Notes under the pieces: model-generated
Database searches by the model: none
What the model saw: only the letters and a program-made list of their open reading frames with translations
What the model was told of the DNA's origin: nothing
Shown: positions 34,026 to 45,542 of the stretch, one piece after another
Layout of the letters: each line of letters begins with the position of its first letter
Numbering within the stretch: position 1 is the first letter of the stretch
Made by a program: the position numbers and the translations under genes
NCBI GenBank assembly: GCA_945643635.1
Contig: CALZFC010000027.1
Coordinates: 2,651,501 to 2,715,500 of the forward strand
Direction of reading: 5' to 3'
From: Allodiplogaster sudhausi
Lineage: Eukaryota > Nematoda > Chromadorea > Rhabditida > Diplogasteridae
Length of the DNA: 64,000 nt

Positions 34026-34848
34026 ATGGAGCTTCTTTCTCATCGTCGATGACGACTTCTGCTCGCAAATGGGATATCCGGCGAGCAAGCATTCTTTCAT
34101 TCAATCTCTAGCATTTGACTATTTATTACCAGACCATTTAACAAGAATATATTTGGGTATTTAGCTGAAAAAAAATAGTTTTAAAAAAGAACATAAGTTT
34201 AGAAAGGACTGCAAGGGTTCCTGCTTGCGCTGTTCGCTCTGGTCGGCAGCGCCGCGTCCATTGCGGCCAGAGCATTCGTGGTTCGGACGAAGATGTTCAA
34301 GAAGGTTTTAATTTCTTCTCTTTGCTTCTTATCCTATCCACTCCAGAGTAGTGCGGGGCTTGCGCTTTAGAAAAGAGTCCATATTCAAAGTCACATTTAC
34401 TTGCTCGAAATAAGCTCCATTTTCATATGTTCAAGGTGATGATTATCTGCCTGACTGCGTACTTCAGCACTGCTCTTTCAACGAATTTTGTTAGTCACTC
34501 AATTTTTTTTTCTTCTGCTGCTTCTTTCTCTCTTTCTTTCTCATCTCCAATCATTGCTCCATAGCTAGCTTGCGGTCTTTCACTGTCTGACCTTCCCACC
34601 GATCTCTTTCCCTCTGCCCCTCACTCTTTCTGCCTCTCTCTATCTCTGACCCTCTCTCTCCCTCTCTCTATCCAGTTCCTACGCCACAGTCCGACCGTGC
34701 AAGGCTGGGAGTCTGTCATTCTGCTCGTGCTCTCCGCCCTCCTCGGCTTCTTTGGCGTGCCAGTCTTCGCAATCGGAATTGAGCTCGGCATCCAGACGGC
34801 CTTCCACGTTGTTGAGGCCACGTCTTCAGGGATTATCGCCATCTTCAG
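31457..34848 (+). CDS. FLVCR-like (SLC49) major-facilitator transporter, C-terminus not located
   Basis: Exons 31457-31578, 31735-31777, 32036-32146, 32644-32725, 32822-32865, 33013-33076, 33140-33231, 33565-33690, 34203-34304, 34436-34489 and 34676-34848 follow each other in phase. Matches to the FLVCR/SLC49 family: TM1 RWFILVCLLAFSNAT then MWMTYSSLSTATA; LNVAGALVRS; SILAASAQPFFFPK; CFPENRRTLANSLSF then NPLGVAAGSVLSALM; late GVPVFAIGIELGIQ then VVEATSSGIIAIF. Family members carry heme or small organic substrates at the plasma membrane; the substrate here is unknown. Residues for TM2-TM3, expected between exons 3 and 4, were not found, nor the last helices after 34848, where repeats intervene. 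The gene may be truncated or some exons missed. Several introns are long CT tracts running into the acceptor. Confidence 0.8.
32276..32330. repeat. 21-bp-arm hairpin in FLVCR-like intron 3
   Basis: GAATATGTAAGTCGAAGACTG and its complement (one mismatch) flank a 10-bp loop. The right arm and the next 45 bp are a diverged copy of the end of exon 4 and its downstream flank (32703-32769). Confidence 0.8.
32866..33012 (+). mobile_element. Intron 5 of the FLVCR-like gene: MITE-like element spanning the whole intron
   Basis: The 147-bp intron starts GTACACACCGAGAAAGATTG and ends TTTTCTTCAG. CACCGAGAAAGATTGTGAC near its left end pairs with the complement of its right end (CACTGAAGAAAATGTGAC), so the termini are inverted repeats that include the 3' splice site. 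The ends resemble those of the 57.1-59.7 kb element (CACACAGAGAAGGATGTTACG). Confidence 0.6.
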
Positions 34849-36471
34849 GTGTGTTTTTTAAGGCAAAATAATTTGACATCTATCTATGATATATGAGAAA
34901 GCATGAATATAAATGATATAATTCACCAATACGGTTCTAGATCCGAGTGGCCTCTGGAGAGAAAACAAGCACATGAGTGCGGAAGACGGCAATAACATAT
35001 AGATATGTCTAAATGGAAAACACAATTACATTGTCGATATCTACAATGATTGAGCTTGCAAGAGGGACTGCAAAGCTAAGCAGGACTCTATTTGACACTC
35101 TTACATATGAACTTCAACACGCTGAAAAGCACATTTTTCTTCACAAGGGCTGATATTGCGCGCGTTCAAAAAGCATGCACTGAATTCTTTTCCGGCATCG
35201 ATTTCTGTGACCGACAGCACACAAATTGTGCGAGTGAGTGCACATACCAGATTGGAAAGGAGAGATAATCGGTGTGTGATATCGTCAATCACTTCGATGA
35301 TATTGCTTATGGGCAGTCATTATTTCCGAGCTCCCTATTTAAATACTCTTCGCAGGATTTTGATCGATCTCTTGACTAAACCTCCAGTATGTATGGTGGT
35401 GACCTTATTTAAGAGCAATCCTAATAATTAACATGAGTAATACCGATTGTTTTGCATTGGAAAAAATCATCAGAATTACGAATGTTAAGTTTTAGCATCT
35501 AGGACATCCCGCATGGAGCAGACAATCTTCCTGTGCAATGAGACGCCGGACACTCGGAGGATGGATGTACGAGAGGATAGGAGAAAAAGGTTAGACATAG
35601 GGAGAGAGAGTGAGAAAGATAGAGAGAAAAAGATAGGGAGTGAAAGATAGAGAGAGAGAGAGAAAGATAGAGAGTGAAAGATAGAGGGAGAGAATGACAC
35701 AGAGAGAGAAAGATGAGAGAAAATGATACAGATAGAAAGAGCCGAATAGAAGCAGAGCATGGAAGGAGCATGGAAGACATCTGTTTGAGAATACATAGGA
35801 GGCATTTGTTTCCACGTCCATTTGTTCATCAACTCGTTATCCTAGTCGATGTTCCCTTATTCTGGAATCTGCCAACTCTTGGCACTGTCCAAGGAAGTGT
35901 TAAGATAGCTACTGGCAATGAGAGAGAGAGAGATAAAGAGAGATAGAGAGAGAAAGAAATAAAGAGAGAGAGAGTAGGCGAGAGACGGCAGAGAAGAGGC
36001 CGCTCATTGTGAATGACCGAGAGCAGACAGTAAGCGTAGTGAGTGAAATGCGAGAATGATTGAGAAAAAAAGATAGACTCGGAGTGTACATCCATCAACT
36101 TGTGTTTTTTTATCCGGAGTCTATTGATGAAAGCGATAAAGCATTGTTTTTTTCTTCTCTCTCTCTGTTACCCCCGACTTCTTCTTCTTTATGACGCATC
36201 GGCGTACGCTTTTTTATCATAAACATTAATTTTTTTCCGCCTGCTGATAGACGTACCCTTTGGTTGTCCTTTTCTCTTCTATAAACGGTGACTGTTTGTT
36301 TTCTTTTCTCCTTCTCGCCGCGCCTGAAAGTAGGCTTCATCTCTTTTCCAGGTTGAAATATTTTGGTCGTTAAAAAAATTTGAAAGAAATAAGACACTCT
36401 TTCTGTTGTTAATTGATTATAAAAGAGACGTTTGTTGAATATGAACATATGTTGTATGCATTGCAGACTAC
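34849..36471. repeat. Repeat-rich spacer after the FLVCR-like gene
   Basis: Holds the second copy of the 24.2-kb repeat (35205-35430), a GAG.ACTCGGAGGAT block (35555), GA tracts (35600-35730, 35920-35980) and the second copy of the 22.76-kb repeat (36065-36200). No transporter C-terminal exon was recognised. Confidence 0.6.
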
Positions 36472-36568
36472 ATGACTAATATGAACAAGCACAAGAACAA
36501 AGCAGCTTCTTCAAATGCTTCCAGCTGCCGTGCAACCAATAAGATACATCGAAAGTCGACATTTAGTG
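36472..36568 (+). other. Possible upstream exon with a Ser/Lys-rich start
   Basis: An acceptor TGCATTGCAG lies 5 nt before ATG (36472). The open stretch MTNMNKHKNKAASSNASS... ends at donor GTCAGT (36569) in phase 1, which does not fit the next exon of the FGD-like gene (phase 0). Could be an alternative first exon or separate gene. Confidence 0.3.
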
Positions 36569-37228
36569 GTCAGTTTGGCTACAGTAGCCAATACATACAA
36601 AAGTCAATATAAATTTGCTTTCTTTTTTCTCTTCCTTTCCATTGTAGCATGCAGCTGATAGCAAGCGCAATATTTCTCTAATTTTCGAAAACATGCTTCC
36701 TTCTCCACTTTGCGAAAAAGAAGAATAACCGATCGTTCGCAGACTTAGTCATCATACCTTCTTTTTTGTTGTTGCTCCTTTTTATTAACAATATGATGAT
36801 GGTCGGTTGCATTTTGTAAACCCGGCTTCTGGAAGTTGTATTTTCTATTTAATAAAACTTTTGAATTCTCTTTTTATTTTGGCTCTTTAGAGTTGCTGAA
36901 TAGCTATAGATAAGCATAGGAATGCAATTTTTCTTTGCGATGAGTCATAGATTTTTTTTCTTACACGCATTTCTCCTAATCGAATGACATGCATAGTAGT
37001 AATGTGCGTCTAACATTTTCACTTGTTCCTTGCATTGACTCCGCTTCCCTTTCCTTCTGTGTGCATGATATTAGTTACAGTCTAAAAAAAATGTCCCTAA
37101 TTATATCAGTTTCTTTTTGTGTGCATAGCAACAAATTTTTAGTAGTGTAAAACTTCATGGATGAATGCTATTTTTGTTCAAAGTAAAGTTCTGAACTATT
37201 GTATTCGATTATATACTATTAGAAGCGA

Positions 37229-40200
37229 ATGTCACGTGCGGCGCCTCCGTCTTCCTCGAGGGAGACGCCTCCGGCCTCTTCTCTCCAAGTGAACACTGTT
37301 GGCCGCGTCGCCCGAACGAAGCGGCCAATTGTCCGGCCACCGCCGCCTCCAACAACGCAGAATCCGACACAGGATCTACCGGACGAAGAGGGAGACGTAG
37401 CATCGCGGCCCTCCTTGGTCACCGGTTCGAAGGGAGAATCTTAGACTATTAGAACAAAAAAATTTGAAAATGTCTTTTTTGACAACCATTCAAAAAGCGG
37501 GAGAACATTGTAGAGTGTATAAGAATTGATAGAATTATAATAATTGATTAACAGAGAAAATACAAATAAAAAAAAAGACGTTTACAGAGTGCCCGCCAAC
37601 AAAATCTCAAAGTGATCCGCCAACACCGAGTGCGGCGGACAACTTTCCAAAATTCCCGTCTGTTTCTGGTGACCGCGTTAGTCTTGCGCACTCACCTTTG
37701 TGTTAAGTCAATTTGAATCCAATTATCGTTTTATTGTGAGATGGACACAGGGATGCTATTGGGTGTACAACGTCAACTTCGACGCGGGATACGAGAGGGA
37801 GAGAGATAAATAACATTATCATTTAGTGTAGCTCTAAAATCATGCACCATACAGCAATCCTCACTGGTGCTCGCGGGTGTTGCTGCTCGAGGCGAGCAGC
37901 CCGCCATCATTAGCGCCAAGGACACGACGAGTAGCTGCGGTGCAAGCCCGAAGATTCGAACGTTTGAGGTAGCGAATTGGAGTTTTATTATGTTCACATT
38001 CCTAATTGTAAAGAGCTGCTAAATGCAATTATAAAAAATGCACTGGCGAAAAACTTTATATAACAAACCAAAAAAGATAGAAAAAAGATAATAAGAACAA
38101 AAAAAACGTTGCAATTCCAGGCTCCAATTTCGGTTCGTGAGCGTGCGCGTCTTCTTGAGAATCGGCTCGTGGAAGCAGCAGACTCGGTCGCAAAGCGAAG
38201 CATGCCTTCGAGACCGCAGCAGCTGAGACAAAAGAGGTTGCTTGCTTGTTTTGCTGTTTCGCTCCTTCTCATTTTGAAGGAAGTTTTCCATAGAGCGATA
38301 AGGATAATTTAACCATTTCTAGGCTTATTCTTTGGCTATTTCTCATTTTACAATTGAAGTTTGCATGTGGCGGTAGTGACAATTCACCTTTTGCTAGGCA
38401 ATCAATATAATATTGCAGATGAAACTGACACTTATGTATATATTTTGTAATTCCAATTCTTCTTTTTAAAGGAGGGCGATCACCGAAAAGTCATTGCAGA
38501 TTTATGAAAGATCATAGCTATTTTCGAATAGTCTCGGGCATGAGGAAAAAGAAAAGGCAATTAAAAAAGTACAAAAAAGTTCCACATTCAAATATAAGAT
38601 GCTTGAAAGTGCAAATTTTGAATGAATTTGTGATTGGTGTCAGTGCAAAAACATGGTATTACAGCACATGACGGTAGATTTAAGGCCTCGTACAAATCGC
38701 GGAAAGATAAAATTTACAAACATTTTAAGCATTTTTTGTTTTATGCTTTACCACCTTTCTCATGTTTATTTTCTACAATAAACTAAAGAATATTAGGCAA
38801 AACAGTATCAAATTAGTAAACGAGCAATAACATCTCGCTTCGAAAAAAGAACTGCATTTTCGAAACAAGCGCTACTTTATCGTCCTCGTTTACCGTACTT
38901 TTTTGAGCAATTAAATGGACTTCCGTTTGAAACCTTTGCACGTTTGAACATACAATTGCAATTTTTTGGTGCTCGCCCTTCTTTAAGTAATTCCGTTCCA
39001 AACCGCGACGCATCAGCCGATTTGACGCCGCCACCAGCGAATGAGCCAGAGGAAATCGATGAGAAGAAGGCTAGAAGTTTCTCTATTATGCAAATTCCGG
39101 GCTCCTTTATAATTTTATGAATCTATTAAAAAGGATTTATTGCTTTATGAATCCATTAAAACGGGATCAATTTAGTTGCACCCTGCCTATCTGACGCCAC
39201 CATCAAAGGCCAGTGTTTCAAATAGGCTCGCAGGTCCATCTTGCTCCCCTAATGAGCAAAATGTTAGTCTTAAGTGACTAACGGACTTCATCTCTAAATG
39301 TTAACAAGATGGAATTTCAATTTACTCGAGTGATTAATGAGATTAATGAGACTCTCTTTAACAATCAGGAAACACGAAAAGATGTTGAAGTCACTCTTGA
39401 AGTTCCGCCAAAACCATCCGTACTCTCCAAGTTTACCAAGGCAAGTGAGCTTGCTTGCTATCACCCCATCAACAGTACAGTTTCAACGAGACATTTTTAG
39501 GCCTTCTCAGATGCAAGCTGCGACTCTTCAGCTCCTCGCAAATCGACCAAGTTCAGCATGCCGAGGATAGCACTAAATCCGTCGAAGAAGAACAAGTTTG
39601 TTTTAGAAAAAGATAGGCAAATCTTGTAAAACCATTTATGTATTTACAAAAAAACTTTTTTTTGCTTGAGGAAGCTTCCTCCGCCACCGCCGTCGCCAAA
39701 GCTTCGCTCGCCACCGTCGCCAGGTGCACTGAGTCGCACGGCTAGCTGCCATGTGGTCATGGCAGGGGAGGTCTGTACATACATTCGTTCAATTTTTTTA
39801 TATATTAAAAATCGCTGTCTTATGGTTAGGAATATTTATTTGTTTATTTTAAATACATACGTATACAATGTGTATATACTTTTTGCATTAACTTTAAAGG
39901 AGAAGTCCGACGAGCATGGCAACCCCTCTCATCTGCATCGCACGCTAACCTTCATTTCCACAAGCTCGTCTGAGCGATCCGAAACGTCGCTTGGTCTAAA
40001 CCTTTTTTATATTCTTCTTTTTGCAAATTGAACAAAGCTCTGACCTCCTTTTATCCTTTATCTCAGAGCCGTCAACATCGACCGCTCATGCCTTGGACGA
40101 GAATGAAAATGAGCCCGAGGAAGAAGACAATTCGGAAGAGCATAAAGAGGCATTTTTTCTCATTACTTTGTTACAAAAAAAATAATTATTTTAAAGTCCA

Positions 40201-43200
40201 ATTTACCAACTCTGTTAAGAGAAAGCGGCTCGCGAAGCTCTTCCACGCCGCCGACGAGATTCGTACGGTGGAGGCGTATTTCGTTGAATACTTGCGGCTT
40301 ATGCTCATTGTGCGAGTTTTCACTCGATCTTTTGAGTATTTTTTTGCTTTAATAAAATTTTTTAAATGAAATTTTTGTTAAAAACATGAACTAAAACGAA
40401 CTTTTGAAAGTTCGAAGCAGAGTTGCACGTTAAAGGATTACCCGATGCGTCTGTTCTCCGAAGGGCTTCTCCCATCGCCAACTCCGCCGACGGCACAAGT
40501 GAGATCCACGAGTCCTTCGAAGGCATCTACCGAGTACGTCGCTCCGCGATTCCACATCGTGCACATCCTGCAGAAGATGCTGTTACCTTACTACGAATTC
40601 CACAAGAACTTCCTGCTCAGGGACATTGAGCGAGTCATGGAGAACTGGTGATTCATATTGATTTTGTTGAGAAACACCGCTTCCTACAACTAAAGGAGCC
40701 GTTTACTGAATAATCAACAAGTGGTTTTATGAACGTTATTTTTTTCTCTTTTCGCATTTGTCTAAAACGTAGCTCCAGCAAATTAGAGTCATTTGTTCTG
40801 CTTTTTACAAACCTACATGGCGGCAAAATATGGCACTGTCCAAATTTGGTTACTGTTGGTGCTAGCCACAAGCCTCTTTCGCGATTATTATACATAAATA
40901 ACAGAATGGAACCAGTTGATGGATGATCTAAGGTCATCACACAATCCAAACATGTCAACCGTGTTCATCCGTTCAGTCGACTTCTTCAAGCAGTGCGTGC
41001 CGTTTCTAAAACAGAAGGCTAGAGATGATCCGACTTTTTCCAGCCAATAAAATTAATCCCACACCAGCCAACTACTAACACTAGACATTTTAGCAGAGTA
41101 TCGTCGAAGAATTTCGTAATCTTATCAGCGACAACGCTGAATTCGCTGCAGTTACACGGAAAGTTAGTGCCATTTTTCCTCTTAATATTTACTTTTCGAT
41201 TTATATTTCTTCGGAAATATAATGTTCTTTGCTACTTTCCAGTTTGAGAAGAACGAGTTCACGCTTGGGATCGGCGACATCATAAAAGAGCTTGACAGGG
41301 TATGGCTTAAAATTAATATATTTTATAAATATATTTTATATATTTTTTAATTTAAAATTTAAAAAAAATCTTCATTGCATACATACGTTTCAGGTTCATC
41401 AAAACTTCATGCGCTACAAGATGCTAATGTCTCGATACGCTGAATACTTGGAGAAGGAGAGCGAAGAGCACAAGAAGAGTCTCGGTGAGATCCACCTTGA
41501 TCTTTGATCTTTCGGGCAAGACCAGATGACTGCCATTGGCTGGTCCTTGGCTCCCTCGGGTCGCCCCCCCCCCCGAACCCATGGAGCGGGGCTTCCCGAG
41601 GGTGGTCGCTCGCCATGGGGCATTGCACACTCTAGCAGATTGCACATGTTTTCTCCACTTCTCAAATCGTGATTATAGTTTTTTTATCTACTTTATCTTC
41701 CTATAAACCATGCTATATGATATACATACGTGTATCAGTTTTTGTAACAGTAAATAAAGGTTTTTTTTATATACCATCTTACATTATATTGAGTGCCACA
41801 ATAAAAAAGTTATTTTTTGAGTCGTCATCGAAAAGCTGGAACGCGTCAGTCAGGAAGCGAATGTCATGGTCGGACTGCCGAGCGGCGAGGAGCTCTTGCG
41901 TCTCTTTGAACGATTTCAGGCGTCTATCAGAAGATAATTTTGATCGTTTATTATACTTTTTCTTTATAATTTTAATCTTTAATTTCAATATCCATTTATG
42001 TCAATAGTATTTTGCGTTGTCAGGGCGACTTTGACGTCTTCAAGCCGGGCCGACGATTCATCAAGGAGGAGAAGGTGGAGAAGCAGACGCGGAAAGAGAG
42101 GAGCACAAGGATTCTAGTCTTGGTCAGAGAGATACAGTATTTTGGAGATTGCTTAGAAGATAGAAGCGAGGAAAAATTAATTTGTAAATTTATTAATTAA
42201 TTAAGTTCTCGGATCGCCTTTGGATTTGCCGACTGTCGCTGAAGAATCCGCAACAATTCGACCTTTCGCGCAGCTACAAGGTGACGAGTGCTGAAAAAAT
42301 CTGACGAATTCTCAACTGGTCAACAACTCAAAAGACTATTAAAGGAGGGCGATCACCGAAAAATTATGTAATATTTCAAATTACCGCGGCCCTTCGCACT
42401 ATCATTAGCGCGTGCTATTTTCACGCAGCGGGTTTGTGCGACCTGCGAAAGATCACGCGAGAATGAGAGTGAGGAATCACAGGGCAGACGCGGAAATTCG
42501 AACCTGCATTAAATATTTTTCGGTGATCGCCCTCCTTTAAAACTACACTATTGCATTCATTTTCGTGTAGATCAACGTTGCGGGCATTCAAGTCGAAGCG
42601 TCCAATCACAGTGAATACGAGGATTATCTCGAGATCTGCAGCAAGGAGAAGAGCGTCGGTCTTTGGTTCAAGTATGCCCTTTAATATACAAATGAATACC
42701 GTTGAAAACATCATAATTAGTAACATTTATTTCTAATTAACCTTATTTACAGGTCGAGATCATAAAGAACCTTCTTCGCTCTATCTATCTCTCACTCTCT
42801 CCATTTTTCTTTGTCTTTCCATTTTCTCTCTCTCTCTCTCTCTCTCTCTCTTCAGAACAGCACGCTCCCGAAATGATTGGAAAGAATTGATCGAGAAGGC
42901 GCGAGAAGAGACCCAAAACCATCAGAGAATGACCAGCGAGCGAAGCCGTGTTTCCATAAGAGTAACACAAAAATTTTATGCAGAAATTATGTGCAAAATG
43001 TTATAGATATTTGATTTTTTGAGAAAAAATAAATTTAAAAAAAAATTGTGAAGAAGTAGAAGAAAATCTACGTCTTTCTCGGCAGGTTTCTCAATGTTGT
43101 TACCCTACCTTCTTGCAGGCTCCGCGACCCAAGTCGGCAGCAGGGTCGCCTGATCGTACCAGCTCTCAACGGCGCAGCGTGCCCGTCATGGGATCGGCCT

Positions 43201-45065
43201 GCAATGAAGTGGGGGTGTTTTTTCTTAGACGAATGAACCGATTTGAGCATACATATTTAGTAAAACCTTATTAACCTTTGATGTCTGTCTACAAATTGAA
43301 AAAAAACCTACTTTCTTACAGCGTTCAATGCCTTGCGTCAACGAAGAGGAGCTGTCCGATACGGAGACTCAAGACACTGTTTCCATAGCTGATGGTTCGC
43401 TAAAAACATATATATGTATGTATGTAATCATGAATAGTTATAGTACGATTGTTGGTAGAGTTGGCTTTTATCTTTCTATTTGAGTCATATCAGAACAAAA
43501 GAAAACAGGGACAAATCCGCACGGCAACTCTTGTGCGTTGACACAATGATAAGGCTCTGTTAAGGCTCTGATAAAAGACTGATAAAGGCTGTTAAAGGCG
43601 ACGTCGGCGAGGTCGGCCGTCCCGTGTGGATCGCGGACGACTTGGCCACGGAGTGCCTCATGGAGGGCTGCAGTAACACTTTCGGCATCTTTCGCCGGAG
43701 GCATCACTGCAGAAACTGCGGACTGGTTGGCTTTCTATCAGCACCTTGTACCGTTTATGGTGCCTTCAAATTTTTATTTTTATTTTTTATTTTTTTATAT
43801 TTTTTTATTTGTAATATAAAGACGTTTATTAAAACAAATTAGTAATCAACTAGATCTTATTTTGTAAAATAAAACAGCAATCAATTGACCAAAAAGCATT
43901 TGACCAAAGATCATGCAACCTCCTCAGTTGATCTGCGCGGAGTGCGGCGGACGGGCGCCTGTGCCGCGCGCCGGCTTCACGCGCGGTCTCTGCTGCTCCG
44001 AGTGCTATGATGACATTGCGAAGATGTGTCAGAGAGCTGCATGATAATTAGAACAGAGAGAAAGAGAGAAATAGAGAGGGAAAACAGAGATGGCAGAGAT
44101 ACAGAGAGGGAAATAGAATGAGAAAACATATATAGATGAGAGAGAGAAATACAGAGAGAAAACAGAGATGAGAGGGAGAGGGCTGGAGAAAAAGAGATTG
44201 ACAGAGTAGCAGGAGATTAGAAATATGTATGTAATAAGAAAGAGAAACAGAGAGAGAGACAGGGAGAGAGACAGAGAGAAATAGAAGGAGAAGACAGAGA
44301 TAACAGAGATACAGAGAGAAATAGAGTTAGAAAACATATGTACATAGATGAGAGAGAGAAATACAGAGAGAAAACAGAGCTGAGAGTAGAGGGCTGGAGA
44401 AAGAGAGAATGACAGAGTAGCGCGAGAATATAAATAATAAGAGAGAGAGACAGACAGAGAGACAGACAGAGTGAGAGAGACAGAGAGAGAGAGAGAGAGA
44501 AAGAGAGATAGAGAGACAGAGATAGACAGAGAGAGACAAAGGGAGAGAGAGAGAGAGAGTAATTCCAGTCGACGAAGGCACCCTCTTCCCGCCTCGAATG
44601 CTCTGCAGACTCGGCGGCGTCACCTACGTTGAGCTGTCGCGCAAGAAGACAAAGAAGAAGAAGGTAGGTTTTTATTTTATTTATTTTTTATTTTATTTTT
44701 TTTTTGAAATATTGAAACATTTTTATTTTTATTTTTTTGAAATTTTTAATCATTTCTGATAACTCTGATAAAGATAAAGCTCTTGCTACAAGAGCACCCC
44801 CCCCCCTCCCCAAAACATTGTGAGATCATCGGATGCCTCGAATTCATCGTATTCATATATGTACATACATACATACATATGTATATCCAATGCACATCCT
44901 ATGACCATTCAATGTTGGACGAGTACTGTAGTTCCGTGTGTTTTGTCTCGTCTTCAATCGAAAATATAATATGTTTCCGAACAATTGAAGAAGAAACGTG
45001 ATGGCGACGACGAGGACGATGACTTTGACAAAGAAAGTCGCAAGAGCACAAAGGTTCTTCTCTCA

Positions 45066-45102
<37 letters not shown>

Positions 45103-45509
45103 CTCTCCCTATCGCGCTCTCTTTTCTCTGCCGGTCTCTCTCTCTCTGTCCCCCTGTGTCTCTCTCAGTCTCTCGCTTTCAGTCTCTCTCTCTCTCTCTT
45201 AGAGTTGCACAAAGCTGGAGCACGTGAACCCGGCCTCAATGTTCGAGCCTCCCAAGCACATGGGCTTCAAGCGGATCCAGCACATTGACGAGCGACTCCG
45301 CGAGGGCGGAGGCATCTGCAGCAAGATTATGTGGAGGTTACGACGCTTCTCTCTCTCACTTTTCTCTCTCTCACTTTTTTCGTCTCTCCTTCATTTTCTC
45401 ACCCTCTCCATAGTTGTCTTCATCTCTCTCTCTCTCTCTCTCTCTCTGTGCGTGTCTCATTCCTGCTGTCCCTATCGTAGTCTTCTTCTCTTTCTCTCCT
45501 CTCTTTCTC

Positions 45510-45542
<33 letters not shown>

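Noticed and set aside
33595..34164. 189-codon plus ORF rich in Ser/Leu/Phe
   Set aside because: Real only in its first 96 nt (exon 8 of the FLVCR-like gene); the rest is CT microsatellite.
37773..37997. Minus ORF with hydrophobic start
   Set aside because: Lies within an intron of the FGD-like gene; no splice partner, and composition is unremarkable.
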